Assembly (NCBI RefSeq): GCF_004208415.1
Contig: NZ_CP035758.1
Span: 3,100,001 to 3,164,000 of the forward strand
DNA: 64,000 nucleotides
Source: Ktedonosporobacter rubrisoli
Lineage (GTDB): Bacteria; Chloroflexota; Ktedonobacteria; Ktedonobacterales; Ktedonobacteraceae
Direction: 5' to 3'
The stretch's first letter is position 1; each line of letters opens with the position of its first letter. Made by a program: the position numbers and the translations under genes. Under the pieces are notes generated by a model. That model searched no databases. It was not told the DNA's origin and saw only the letters and a program-made list of their open reading frames with translations. This document shows positions 43,751 through 53,877 of this stretch, piece by piece.

Positions 43751-45274
43751 ATGACAACGACTTCAAATACAGGTGAGATATTCGGAGAAGCGGGAAGCTT
43801 CAGTCACGAACCAGTATTCCATTACATCAATGGCCGCTTCCAGGCCGGGCAGGCTGGTCGTAGCTTTGAGACGCTCAACCCTGCCACAAACCAACCACTG
43901 GCGCAGGTTGCCGAGGGTTTGACCGAAGATATTGAGCTCGCAGTACGGGCTGCTCGCAAAGCCTTTGACGAAGGCTCCTGGCCTCGCTTGTCGACAAGCG
44001 AGCGAGCGCAAGTATTGATGCGCATTGCGGAGGCAATCGAAGCCCATGCTGACGAGATTGCCCAACTTGAGGTATACGACGTCGGCATGCCAATTACCCA
44101 GGCCCGCTCTCAAGCTGCGCGCACCGCTGAAAACTTCCGCTTCTATGCGCGCGTCATTCAGAATCTCGCCGGAGAAGCATATCAGGTTGGGAAGCGCTTT
44201 TTGAATTATACGCTCTACAAGCCGGTAGGAGTTGCGGGACTGATAATGCCCTGGAATACTCCACTCATGCTCTCATCATGGCGTATCGCCCCGGCACTGG
44301 CGGCTGGCAATACCGTCGTTCTGAAGCCCGCTGAATGGTCTCCGCTCTCAGCTGACCTGTTTGCCCATCTACTGGATGAAAGCGGGCTACCGGCAGGCGT
44401 GTTCAACGTCGTGCATGGCTTTGGTGAAAGCTGTGGAGCGGCTTTAGTGGCGCATCCAGGCGTCAATCTCATCGCATTTACTGGCGAGACAACAACCGGC
44501 AAAACAATTATGGCAAGTGCGGCTGCCACGCTAAAACGCTGCTCTGTTGAGCTGGGCGGCAAATCGCCGGTGATCGTCTGCGCCGATGCTGATTTTGAGC
44601 AGGCCGTGGATGCAGCAGTATTCGGCATCTTCTCCCTCAACGGCGAGCGCTGCACGGCTGGCTCGCGCTTGCTTATTGAGGAAGGCATTTATCATGATTT
44701 CGTTGAGGCAGTGGCAAAGCGAACAGCTGCTATTCGCGTCGGAGATCCAAGCGATCCTCAAACGGAACTGGGGCCATTGATCCATCCCGAGCATCTGGCC
44801 AGAGTACAGGGCTATATTGCAGCAGGCCAGCAAGAAGGGGCACGCCTTATGGTTGGTGGCGCACGACCGCATGGTTTAACCCAGGGCAACTATTTGCAAG
44901 CAACGCTCTTTGCAGATGTCAAGCCAGGAATGCGCATCTTCCAGGAGGAGATTTTTGGTCCAGTGCTTGTCGCTATGCCTTTCCGCGATGAAGCAGAGGC
45001 AATCAAGCTGGCGAACGCCGTGCGCTATGGGCTAGCCGCCTATGTCTGGACGCGCGATATCGGGCGAGCTCATCGCATTGGGCAGGACATCGAGGCTGGC
45101 ATGGTGTGGCTGAACTCGCAGAATGTGCGCGATCTCCGTACGCCCTTTGGGGGAGTGAAGGAGAGCGGCATTGGCCATGAAGGTGGCCACTATGCCTTTG
45201 ACTTCTACTGTAATCTCCAGACAATTCATATGGCCCTAGATCGTCATGCTATTCCGCGCTTCGGCGTCGAGTAG
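43751..45274 (+). CDS. hpaE: 5-carboxymethyl-2-hydroxymuconate semialdehyde dehydrogenase
   Basis: NAD-dependent aldehyde dehydrogenase of 507 residues. Catalytic residues are visible: N169 in PWNT, E267 in SVELGGKSP and C301 in GERCTAG. The 20-residue N-terminal extension is short. In this cluster it most likely oxidises the semialdehyde made by HpaD. The general family is certain; the exact substrate is inferred from the HpaD gene next door. Confidence 0.88.
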   Translation: MTTTSNTGEIFGEAGSFSHEPVFHYINGRFQAGQAGRSFETLNPATNQPLAQVAEGLTEDIELAVRAARKAFDEGSWPRLSTSERAQVLMRIAEAIEAHADEIAQLEVYDVGMPITQARSQAARTAENFRFYARVIQNLAGEAYQVGKRFLNYTLYKPVGVAGLIMPWNTPLMLSSWRIAPALAAGNTVVLKPAEWSPLSADLFAHLLDESGLPAGVFNVVHGFGESCGAALVAHPGVNLIAFTGETTTGKTIMASAAATLKRCSVELGGKSPVIVCADADFEQAVDAAVFGIFSLNGERCTAGSRLLIEEGIYHDFVEAVAKRTAAIRVGDPSDPQTELGPLIHPEHLARVQGYIAAGQQEGARLMVGGARPHGLTQGNYLQATLFADVKPGMRIFQEEIFGPVLVAMPFRDEAEAIKLANAVRYGLAAYVWTRDIGRAHRIGQDIEAGMVWLNSQNVRDLRTPFGGVKESGIGHEGGHYAFDFYCNLQTIHMALDRHAIPRFGVE

Positions 45275-45383
45275 CCATAGCGCACAATTGAAGGCTTCTT
45301 GAGCAAGAAGCGTGAGGATAATTTACCGGGTCGGGCGACGGCGATGAGCCATGATAGAGTACATGAAAGGAATACAGAGGATC

Positions 45384-46385
45384 ATGCTTGACACCACCTG
45401 GATACAGCCACCTTTTGATATTGTACGCGCCGCGCACGCAGAACTAATCGTGACAGATTTGCAGAGAGCTAAGGAGTTCTATGTTCACCTGTTGGGCCTG
45501 GTTGTGAGCGAGGAGCGCCAAAATGTTATCTACCTGCGTGGATATGAAGAACGCCTTCACCACAGTTTAGCCTTGCGTCAGGGGCCAGTGGCCATGCTTG
45601 ATCATCTGGCATTTCGCGTTGCCTCTCCCGAACATCTTGTTTTGTTGGCCCGCTTCTACGAGCAGCAGGGCTGCCCGGTTCGCTGGGTACAAAACGAAGA
45701 AGAAGGCATGGAGCAGGCCTTACGCGTCCAGGACCCCTGCGGCTTTATCGTTGAGTTCTTCTATTTTATGCAACCAGTTGAGAGCTTGTTGCGACGATAT
45801 GATCTCTATCGAGGCTCACATATCCAACGCATCGACCACTTTAATCTCCACGTGCCCGATGTTCAGAGCGCCTTTGATTACTATAAGCAACTTGGATTCC
45901 GCTGTTCCGAATATACAGTCACAAGTTCTCCAGACAAGCAACTATGGGCAGCCTGGCTCTACCGCAAGCCGACGATTCATGATGTAGCGCTTACCAATGG
46001 CACAGGTCCCAGGCTACATCATCTGGGTTTTTGGGTAAGTGAGGCACAAGATATTCTGCATACCTGCGACCGTTTTGCGGCCGCAGGCCAGAACATGGCT
46101 ATCGAACGCGGCCCTGGTCGCCATGGGGTGAGCAACGCTTTTTTTCTCTACCTGCGTGATCCCGACGATTTTCGTATAGAGCTCTATACCTGTGATTATT
46201 TTACAGGCGACCCGGACTTCGAGCCTATGCGCTGGACCGTTGATGATCCTCGGCGCGGAACGTTCTGGGGACATATCGCCCCGGTTAGCTGGTTTGAAGA
46301 ATCCTCGCTAGTGAAGGGATTAGATGGCAAGCCTGCTCAACTGCAGCTAGCTTCGCTGAAAGAACGACCCATGACGGTGATCTGA
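45384..46385 (+). CDS. hpaD: 3,4-dihydroxyphenylacetate 2,3-dioxygenase (extradiol)
   Basis: Extradiol ring-cleavage dioxygenase of about 333 residues made of two vicinal-oxygen-chelate modules. In the second module H152 (DHFNLHVPD), H213 (LHHLGFWV) and E266 (FRIELYTCDYFTGDPD) fit the Fe/Mn ligands. The phrase YTCDYFTGDPDFEPMRW is close to known homoprotocatechuate dioxygenases. It opens the ring between C2 and C3. ATG at 45384 was chosen because AGAGG lies close before it; an ATG at 45351 is possible. Confidence 0.88.
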   Translation: MLDTTWIQPPFDIVRAAHAELIVTDLQRAKEFYVHLLGLVVSEERQNVIYLRGYEERLHHSLALRQGPVAMLDHLAFRVASPEHLVLLARFYEQQGCPVRWVQNEEEGMEQALRVQDPCGFIVEFFYFMQPVESLLRRYDLYRGSHIQRIDHFNLHVPDVQSAFDYYKQLGFRCSEYTVTSSPDKQLWAAWLYRKPTIHDVALTNGTGPRLHHLGFWVSEAQDILHTCDRFAAAGQNMAIERGPGRHGVSNAFFLYLRDPDDFRIELYTCDYFTGDPDFEPMRWTVDDPRRGTFWGHIAPVSWFEESSLVKGLDGKPAQLQLASLKERPMTVI

Positions 46386-46481
46386 GCGGCGAGGAGGCGT
46401 GTAACCTTCCTTGTTGAACTTCCCAAACAGACAAGTGCTAGCTAGTATGAAGCATGAGATGCAAGAGCGAAACTAGTAGTC

Positions 46482-46611
46482 TGTCAAGATTGACGTGACG
46501 CGTAAAACAAGCGGGGATGCAAGGGGCGAGAGCCCCTTGACTGGGGCTGTGCCCCAGCTCCCTGCGCCATCTGCCGCCGTAGGCGGCACACTCGTCAATC
46601 TCTGCTTGACA
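46482..46611. repeat. Repeat element of three hairpins within outer inverted ends
   Basis: Outer inverted sequences are TGTCAAG-ATTGACG (46482-46495) and CGTCAAT...CTTGACA (46593-46611). Within lie three GC-rich stems: AAGGGGC/GCCCCTT, CTGGGGC/GCCCCAG and TGCCGCC/GGCGGCA. It resembles a short non-autonomous intergenic repeat or a MITE remnant. The other parts of the 371-bp gap are featureless. Confidence 0.55.
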
Positions 46612-46756
46612 AAGCACTAGGAAGGTATTTGAAAAGATTAGGAGGTATGGCCGATCTCGTAACTTCGTTTTGTATTTCTGTCTACAGGATTTCTATCATC
46701 TCAGACTGGCATCATGATGACTTGCTGCCATTAAGTAATGATGAGAGAGGTATCTT

Positions 46757-48217
46757 ATGGCATCAGAAGCGAGGACGACATCCTCAACAGCGAGCGCGGG
46801 TAATATTATAGCCCGCCAGGACCGGCTTCAAGTCTGGTCCCTTGCCCCTTCATTTCTTGTTGTGATTGGTGTTGGCTTCCTGTTTACCTTCTTTGATATT
46901 TTTGACATCAATGTGTCGTTCATTCAGACCTGCGCGCAGATTGCCGCAGGTTGTACGCCGGCGAATGCCTCTTCATTTCTGGGGCTGCCGGTGCTACTCA
47001 ACCTTGTGGCATATGTGGCGGGAGCGCTATTCCTTACCCCATTAGCTGATCGCTTCGGGCGGCGTGACACACTGCTGATTACCCTACTGATTACTGGCCT
47101 TGGCTCGCTTTACACGGCTCTGAGCAATGATATGACAAATTTTACGATTGCGCGGGCTGTTACCGGAATTGGCATTGGCGCCGATTTAGCAATCGTCAAT
47201 ACCTACATCAATGAGGTCGCGCCGCGCAATGGGCGCGCAAAATATACCTCGCTTATCTTCTTCATGTCGGCGCTAGGAGCCTTTCTGGGCATCTGGGTTG
47301 GTCTTCTACTTACCACAGAAGCGACCCCTTTCCCGCTTGGCTTGCCTTTTGCTCTGGCCAGCGCAGCTTTTACAAGCGGCTGGAGGATAATGTATTTCAT
47401 TGGAGCCTTGCTGGCTCTGATTGGAATCGTTTTGCGCTTCCAACTGCCAGAATCGCCCCGCTGGCTGATTCTACGGGGACGGGTGGATGAGGCTGATAGG
47501 GTTGTCAAAGGCATGGAAGAAAGAGCGGCAAGGATACAACCCCTGCCTGAGATGCTTGATGAACTTCCTACCCCAACACAAGAAGCGAGCGTCGGCTATG
47601 CTGAGATTTTCCGCAATCCTTTATACCTGCGGCGTACACTGCTCTTGCTAGTAGTCTGGCTCTTTGCCTACATCACAGTCTATACCATCTCGGCGGGACT
47701 TACCGTTGTGCTGGCGTCTCTGAAATATCCTGTACCAGAGGCTGGCCTTATTACGGCTATGGGAACCTTTGGCTTCCTGCTCTGCGCTGTCTTTGCCTAT
47801 ACATTTGGCGAGCGCCTGGAGCGCAAGTACTGGCTCCCGATTGGGGCAGTCATCACCCTCATTGGGGGCATTATAATTGCCCTGGGCGGGACATTCTCAT
47901 CGCCATCAGCTGTGCCCTTCGTTTCCTTTATTGGTTCGATAATCCTCTTCTTCGGTTTTAATGTCTGGGTACCAATGACCTATGCCTGGTCTACTGAGAA
48001 CTATCCGACTCGTGCCCGCACCACCGGCTTTGGGATCGTAGATGGGGTGGGACATGTTGGGGCTGGCGTTGGATTGCTTGTTGTTGCTCCTCTCCTGGAA
48101 CAAATGGGTCCGCTGCTGGCTATGTTGCTTATTGCGGGTTTTCTGGTTATCTCTGCAGTCATTGCCCAGTTTGGCATTGCCACGCGCGGCAAGCGGCTCG
48201 ATGATGTTTCTCCTTAG
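46757..48217 (+). CDS. MFS transporter, sugar-porter/aromatic-acid importer type
   Basis: Twelve-helix major facilitator of 486 residues. It has TPLADRFGRRDTLL in loop 2-3, LPESPRWLILRGR in the central region, and an N-terminal cytoplasmic tail of about 35 residues. Sugar-porter-like and AAHS proteins share these motifs. Following the homoprotocatechuate genes, it is a candidate importer of 4-hydroxyphenylacetate or a related acid, but this is an inference from position. AGAGAGG lies six bases before the ATG. Confidence 0.8.
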   Translation: MASEARTTSSTASAGNIIARQDRLQVWSLAPSFLVVIGVGFLFTFFDIFDINVSFIQTCAQIAAGCTPANASSFLGLPVLLNLVAYVAGALFLTPLADRFGRRDTLLITLLITGLGSLYTALSNDMTNFTIARAVTGIGIGADLAIVNTYINEVAPRNGRAKYTSLIFFMSALGAFLGIWVGLLLTTEATPFPLGLPFALASAAFTSGWRIMYFIGALLALIGIVLRFQLPESPRWLILRGRVDEADRVVKGMEERAARIQPLPEMLDELPTPTQEASVGYAEIFRNPLYLRRTLLLLVVWLFAYITVYTISAGLTVVLASLKYPVPEAGLITAMGTFGFLLCAVFAYTFGERLERKYWLPIGAVITLIGGIIIALGGTFSSPSAVPFVSFIGSIILFFGFNVWVPMTYAWSTENYPTRARTTGFGIVDGVGHVGAGVGLLVVAPLLEQMGPLLAMLLIAGFLVISAVIAQFGIATRGKRLDDVSP

Positions 48218-48231
48218 CTTCCGATCCTTGT

Positions 48232-48255
48232 CCCTGGTTAGCAACTAAGCCAGGG
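48232..48255 (+). terminator. Terminator hairpin after the MFS importer
   Basis: CCCTGGTTA (48232-48240) pairs with TAAGCCAGGG (48246-48255) apart from one bulged base. A second long imperfect stem, about 20 bp, joins 48308-48328 to 48346-48365. Together they make a strongly structured end to the hpa region in the 444-bp gap before the next gene. Confidence 0.5.
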
Positions 48256-48661
48256 GCAGAAATAGCTAGCTGCATTCAGCTCAATTTGGGCAGCTAGATG
48301 AACGGTTGCGTAAGCCTCTGCGCTAAGCATAGTGCTGGCAAACTAGCTTAGTGCAGGGGCTACGCTTGTTTTATTCTCACCTTGTCTGACCCAAAGCATG
48401 ATTGGGCTCTCTCCAATCTAACCAACCATGCCAGGGCCTTTTGTCCCTTCGAGACTTGCTACAACTGGCACTAATCCCTCCTAAACTCTCTGCACTTCTG
48501 GCTAAACCTGTGCTGAGCACCAATCTATCGTTCGGTACATTTATATTCTGCCTCTCTCTGGTATGATCTTATACACAACATTAATGATACATGTTCTCAA
48601 AAGTGAAGAACTAAGGCAAGACACCTTTTACGGGTGCAGGAGACAAAGGAGACATCTAACC

Positions 48662-50188
48662 GTGCAAGAACGTTTAGCTGAGAGGAAAGGGATACCCTAT
48701 AGATGGCAGGTGCTGATGGCAGTCACTATTGGGACTTTTATGAGCCTGCTGGATCAAACCGTTGTCAATATTGCCATTCCGCGGCTACAGAGCGCTTTCG
48801 GCGTGGATATTCAGAGCGTGCAATTGGTAATTACTACATATCTATTGACGGCAGGGATTGCCATAGCAGCTGTGGTTTTCTGTGCTGATCGCTTTGGCAT
48901 CAAGCGTGTCTATATCCTCTCGCTTGTATTGTTTACCCTCAGCTCCGCGCTCTGTGGGCTGTCCTGGAATTTTCCCTTGCTTGTCTGCTTTCGCATTGTG
49001 CAAGGGATAGGTGCAGCGGCACTATTTCCCCTGGCGACGACATTCTTACTGCGCGAATTTCCGGCAAAGGAGCGCGGCTTAATGATGGGGATCTTTGGTA
49101 TTCCCGTTCTGCTTGCCCCTGCTCTAGGCCCCACGCTGGGCGGCTATCTCGTCACTTATGCCGACTGGCCGGCTATCTTCTATATTAATGTACCGCTTGG
49201 CATACTTGCCATTATTTTGTGCAGCAAAATCCTGCGCGAGGTCAAGCCAGAGTCACATTTACGCTTTGATCTTGTAGGCTTTATCCTTATAGCTGTTGGC
49301 ATTGGTCTTGTGCTATATGCCCTGGCGGAGACCAGTACAGCAGGCTGGGGATCACCGCGAATTCTTACCTTGCTTCTTGGTGGCGGCATAGCTTTGATCA
49401 TCTTCAGCGTTTTTGAAGTGCGGCGCGAGCGGCGAGGGGTATTACCACTGTTGTACCTGAGCCTTTTTCGCAATGGCCCGTTCCTTTTTAGCATCCTGAC
49501 AACTATGCTACTGTTCTTCCGATTTATGGGAAGCAACCTGCTTTTTCCGCTCTACCTGCAGCAGATAAGGGGTGAAACTGCTCTCCAGGCCGGCCTCATT
49601 CTGATCGCGCAGCCCATAGCCTCAGCTGTGACCTCTTTGCTGGGAGGGAAATTTGTCGATCTACTTGGCGTAAAATTAGTAGTCATTGCTGGCCTGATTT
49701 TACTCATTATCGCTAGCTGGCAATTAACATTTATCAGCACCACTGCTGCGCTCTGGTGGTTACTGCTCTGGCTTATTGTCCAGGGCTTATCGTTCGGGCT
49801 CTGTGTGCAACCGCTGGTAATCTCTGCGAATTCGGAAATTGTGCCTCAACGCATAGCCCAGGCAAACGCGTTTATCACCCTTGCCCGTTCTGTCTCGGCC
49901 TCGCTAGGGGTTGCTATAGTGGCAAGCGTGCTGCAAATGCAGAGCCAACTTTACTTGAAGCAGGCAACTGGCTTGGCCAATGTAACGAAAACGCTCAGTA
50001 CCCATTTACTGCAGCGAAGCGCTATACTGGCGCAACAGGATGCTTTCTGGGTTCTGCTGATTATCAGCATCCTGGCCTTGTTGACGGCTTGCTTTGTCCA
50101 GCGCGGCACCTTCAAAAATACCGTTCAGTCATTAAGCGCGGGCGAACAGGAAGAAGGTGAAGCTGTAAGAAACGTTGTAGAGAAGTAA
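48662..50188 (+). CDS. MFS multidrug exporter, DHA2 (EmrB/QacA) type
   Basis: Fourteen-helix exporter of 508 residues. MSLLDQTVVNIAIPRL is the signature of helix 1, and the GIFGIPVLLAPALGPTLGG motif C marks an antiporter. It exports drugs or toxic metabolites using protons. Start GTG at 48662 is chosen because AAAGGAG lies ten bases before it; an upstream ATG at 48563 would add 33 unrelated residues. It is followed by a MalT-like regulator on the same strand. Confidence 0.85.
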   Translation: MQERLAERKGIPYRWQVLMAVTIGTFMSLLDQTVVNIAIPRLQSAFGVDIQSVQLVITTYLLTAGIAIAAVVFCADRFGIKRVYILSLVLFTLSSALCGLSWNFPLLVCFRIVQGIGAAALFPLATTFLLREFPAKERGLMMGIFGIPVLLAPALGPTLGGYLVTYADWPAIFYINVPLGILAIILCSKILREVKPESHLRFDLVGFILIAVGIGLVLYALAETSTAGWGSPRILTLLLGGGIALIIFSVFEVRRERRGVLPLLYLSLFRNGPFLFSILTTMLLFFRFMGSNLLFPLYLQQIRGETALQAGLILIAQPIASAVTSLLGGKFVDLLGVKLVVIAGLILLIIASWQLTFISTTAALWWLLLWLIVQGLSFGLCVQPLVISANSEIVPQRIAQANAFITLARSVSASLGVAIVASVLQMQSQLYLKQATGLANVTKTLSTHLLQRSAILAQQDAFWVLLIISILALLTACFVQRGTFKNTVQSLSAGEQEEGEAVRNVVEK

Positions 50189-50374
50189 TGCCTTCGCTTG
50201 CTCGGCGATAGCTGCCTGCCATATTGGGGGGAAAACGTATAGCTGAGCAGCCTGAGGCAAGATCGAGTAGAGGAAAAGGGGCAGGACAGAGCATATGCTA
50301 AAATAGAAATGCTGTACCAGCACTTGCCCGACCTTTATTAAATTGAGCAGCATGGTTCTGAGATTAAGAAAGTG

Positions 50375-53140
50375 ATGCATAGACAAGAGCCACAAGATAG
50401 GCACATCCTGCAAAATGATCGTGATAAGATCAGGCAATTATTGCCATTGCTCGTGGCAAAGCTCGCAGCGCCTGCTATAACGCATGCTGAAAGTATGCCA
50501 CGTCTACGCCTATTTGCGCGGCTCGATGAGAGCTTTCGCTATACATTGACACTGATCTGTGCTCCGGCTGGTTCGGGTAAGACGATCCTGCTGCGTGATT
50601 GGGGCAAGCGAGTAGCGATGCAGGCCAGAACAACTGCCTGGTTCTCGCTAGATGAGCTGGATAACGATCCTCATCGTTTCGCAAGCTATCTAGCCGCTGC
50701 CCTAAACATCCTCTATCCAGGATTGAGTGAACGGGTAGAGCTCGTATTGGATGCAAAGAAGTTCTCGCTGCAGGCAGCAGGCATGGCTCTCTTGAATGCG
50801 CTACCTGCGGAGGATGAAGCGCATCATTTCCTGATATTGGATAATTATCAGTTGCTTGAGAACCCTGCTTTGCAGCGCTTTATACAGCTCTGGCTTGAAT
50901 ATCTGCCGGCTCACCTGCATCTTATAATTCTATCGCGCCGGGAGCCACCGCTGATGCTGGCTCGCTTGCGTGCTCATGGCCAGTTGCTCGAAGTACGCTC
51001 ACGTGAGTTGAGTCTGACTGCTGAGGAAGCAAAAAGGCTGCTATGCCAGCATATGGGACTTGCTCTGAGCGATGAAGTACTCGCAGCCTTGGAAGAACTG
51101 ACAGAAGGTTGGATGGCTGGAATGTGCCTGGCCGCGCGGATAATGCAAGAGCAGCCAGGCGTTGAGTGTGATATTGAGAGCTTTGTATCTGGCGATCAGC
51201 GCTACTTCTTTGATTATTTTGATGAAGAAATATATACGCGTTTACCTGATTATTTGCAGCACTTTTTGCTCACGGCATCTATTCTTGATCGCTTATCTGC
51301 ACCCCTTTGCGCTGCACTTAGTGGTAGGGAAGATAGCTCGGCCTGCCTGGCGACTTTAGAGCATGAGAATGCATTTATTTTCCCGCTTGACCAGCGGCGC
51401 AACGGCTATCGCTATCAGCGGCTTTTTGCTGAATTTCTCCGCCACCTTTTGCAGCAAACAGGCCAGGCCGCTGAACTTCATAGGAGGGCCAGCTTCTGGT
51501 ATGAGCAACAAGGGCACTTCAGCCAGGCAATAGAGCACGCTCTGGCTGCCTCTGACTTTCAGCGGGCCGCTTTGCTCATGGAACAGGTAATGGAAATAAA
51601 GCTCAAGGAAGGCGAGATCGTAACGCTATTAGACTGGCTAGAAAAACTTGCCCTCGATGTCGTATACGCGCGGCCACGCTTATGTTTCTCCTATGCTGTA
51701 GCGCTTCTCATGAATGGGAGATTAGAAGAAGTCGAGCTCTGGCTGCAAGCTACTGAGCGTTGTATAGGCGAGCTAGATGATGAAGTGGAGCGCAAGCATC
51801 TACGGGGTAAGCTGGCTGCTTTGCGCTCGATTTTATCTTTTGCGGCCCTTGATGCCCATCAAGCCCGGGAGCAGGCCCAGCAGGCCAGAATACATCTGCC
51901 TTATGAAGCAACGGCTTGGAGAAGTCTGGCGGCCTATGGGCAGGGAAGAGCTTATGTTCTGGCTGGGGATATTAGTGCGGCCCTAAAGGCGTATGAAGAG
52001 GCTGCATCTCTGGCGGATAGGGCTAATAATTTTCTGTTCTGTTTTACGGCCCTTGATGATCTTGCACGTTTTCATGCGCGACATGGCGAGCTACATCGAG
52101 CCTATGTTATCTATCGGCGCTCGCGACAGAGCGTTAAAGAGAAGCCGCGGCAAACGCCGGCCCAGGGCATAATCGCGCTGGGACTCGGAGATTTATTCAG
52201 GGAATGGAATCGATTGCCAGAGGCAATGTATCATTTACAAAGAGGAGTTGAGCTATGTAAGCGTGGCGGCATTATGGAATTAGCTACTATGGGACTATTG
52301 AGCCTGGCCCGCCTACGTTTTGCCCAGGGAGATGAAATTGCCACTTTTCAGGCTCTACAAGAGGCTCTGGCACTAGCGCGAAGCTATGAAATTCCTCATT
52401 TGATAAGATTTGCTGAAGCTTATCACGCTCGTATGCAACTCGTCTATGGAGATTGGGAAGCCAGTAGCCGATGGGAGGAGCAGTATGCGCAACAGGAGGA
52501 TATAGGATATCCCTATCTGCAAGTAATGGAACAATTAACCATGTTGCGAATATGCTTTGCACGTGAAGAAGATGGCCGTGCCCTGGACTTGCTAAGGCAG
52601 ATCCAGTTGAACTGTAACGCAAAAACATTTCTTCCTCTCTTCATTGAAAGTCTGGTGCTACAGGCAGGTTTGTTACAGAGGCAGAATAAACAGAAATCGG
52701 CCCTTGATATCTTTATACAGGCTCTTGTGCTTGCCCAGCCTGAAAGGTTTGTACGGCTTTTTGCCGATGAAGGAGAGATCGTCAAGGGCTTTCTGCAACA
52801 GATTGCCGCAGCCTCTCGGCGCCGGCGACAAAATCCGCATATTTCGGCGCAAATCCAAGAATATGCCCTACATTTGCTGAAAGCTTGCAGCCAAAGGACG
52901 AGGATTGGCAATACTCAGGTAGTCAAGTCGGAGCAGGCTTTGCTTGAGCCGCTGAGCGCGCGTGAATTGGAAGTGCTGCATCTGCTAGCGGCTGGGGCCT
53001 CTTCTACAGAGATAGCGGCTAGCCTTTTTCTGGCTGTTGGGACTGTGAAGACGCATCTGCACAACATCTATGGCAAACTAAATGTTAATAATCGCCTGGA
53101 AGCTGTGGCAGCGGCTCGTAGCGCTCGGCTGGTTTCTTGA
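50375..53140 (+). CDS. MalT-like LuxR-family STAND regulator
   Basis: ATP-dependent activator of 921 residues. A short N-terminal segment precedes a MalT-type NTPase with Walker A APAGSGKTILL and Walker B HHFLILDNYQ; a TPR-like helical region (about 390-800) follows, and the C-terminal LuxR helix-turn-helix reads LSARELEVLHLLAAGASSTEIAA. It lacks the extra N-terminal domain of the other large regulator. It may control the DHA2 exporter upstream. The ribosome site is weak, so the start could lie at the GTG three bases earlier. Confidence 0.88.
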   Translation: MHRQEPQDRHILQNDRDKIRQLLPLLVAKLAAPAITHAESMPRLRLFARLDESFRYTLTLICAPAGSGKTILLRDWGKRVAMQARTTAWFSLDELDNDPHRFASYLAAALNILYPGLSERVELVLDAKKFSLQAAGMALLNALPAEDEAHHFLILDNYQLLENPALQRFIQLWLEYLPAHLHLIILSRREPPLMLARLRAHGQLLEVRSRELSLTAEEAKRLLCQHMGLALSDEVLAALEELTEGWMAGMCLAARIMQEQPGVECDIESFVSGDQRYFFDYFDEEIYTRLPDYLQHFLLTASILDRLSAPLCAALSGREDSSACLATLEHENAFIFPLDQRRNGYRYQRLFAEFLRHLLQQTGQAAELHRRASFWYEQQGHFSQAIEHALAASDFQRAALLMEQVMEIKLKEGEIVTLLDWLEKLALDVVYARPRLCFSYAVALLMNGRLEEVELWLQATERCIGELDDEVERKHLRGKLAALRSILSFAALDAHQAREQAQQARIHLPYEATAWRSLAAYGQGRAYVLAGDISAALKAYEEAASLADRANNFLFCFTALDDLARFHARHGELHRAYVIYRRSRQSVKEKPRQTPAQGIIALGLGDLFREWNRLPEAMYHLQRGVELCKRGGIMELATMGLLSLARLRFAQGDEIATFQALQEALALARSYEIPHLIRFAEAYHARMQLVYGDWEASSRWEEQYAQQEDIGYPYLQVMEQLTMLRICFAREEDGRALDLLRQIQLNCNAKTFLPLFIESLVLQAGLLQRQNKQKSALDIFIQALVLAQPERFVRLFADEGEIVKGFLQQIAAASRRRRQNPHISAQIQEYALHLLKACSQRTRIGNTQVVKSEQALLEPLSARELEVLHLLAAGASSTEIAASLFLAVGTVKTHLHNIYGKLNVNNRLEAVAAARSARLVS

Positions 53141-53288
53141 GGAGCTGCCCGGCTGGCCTCTGATTGTGCTCGTTGAGCCAATGAATGAAATGTGGCAATT
53201 TCGCTTGACCTCAGCAAATTTCATAGGTATACTTTGCCTATTAAGCTGCTGAGAGCGTGCATGGACGCTGCCGGGAAGGATCTATTGC

Positions 53289-53822
53289 GTGGAAGGCAAC
53301 GAAATTGAAGTGTATTTTCAGGCGTTAGATGAAGAGCTGGCGAATCGTAAGCTGAAAAAGCCTGTGCGCCTGGCTGTGGTGGGTGGCGTTTATATGATGT
53401 TCTTCCTCAAGAATAGGAACTCAACGAAGGATGTTGATATAGTTCCTTTAGATTTCCCCGATTCTATGCAGCCAAGCGACGAAACAAAAATCTTTCGCTC
53501 AGCCGTAAACGCTGTAGCGAAGCGATATCAGATCAAGCGCGACTGGATGAATGATGTAGTAGCGGCATTCATCCCTCCATTGGGAGCCCTGACCTTGTGG
53601 CGGGAGTATTCCCATTTGCATATCTATGCTCCACATGCCGATTTTATGCTGGCGCTGAAATTGCTGGCTGGCCGCGAGAGAGATGCAGAGGATATCGAGG
53701 CTCTATGTGAGATGCTCAATATTCATACACGAGAGCAGGCCCAGGCCCTCGTAGACCGTTATGCGGAACGAAATTGGCAAAAAGAGTGCTGTTTGGATGA
53801 TACGCTGGATGCATTATTTTAG
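53289..53822 (+). CDS. DUF6036-type nucleotidyltransferase-like protein
   Basis: Protein of 177 residues with the nucleotidyltransferase core VVGGVYMMFFLKNRNSTKDVDIVP, holding the G-G of the hG[GS] motif and D48-x-D50. This places it in the DUF6036/AbiEii-like group found in toxin-antitoxin and phage-defence loci. GTG start with AAGGATC nine bases upstream. The partner gene begins 55 bases downstream, so they form a two-gene unit. Which is toxin and which antitoxin cannot be told from sequence. Confidence 0.7.
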   Translation: MEGNEIEVYFQALDEELANRKLKKPVRLAVVGGVYMMFFLKNRNSTKDVDIVPLDFPDSMQPSDETKIFRSAVNAVAKRYQIKRDWMNDVVAAFIPPLGALTLWREYSHLHIYAPHADFMLALKLLAGRERDAEDIEALCEMLNIHTREQAQALVDRYAERNWQKECCLDDTLDALF

Positions 53823-53877
53823 CACGCATGCTATAATAATGTGAGGGACGAAGTTCATTCAGAATCAGGATAAGACG

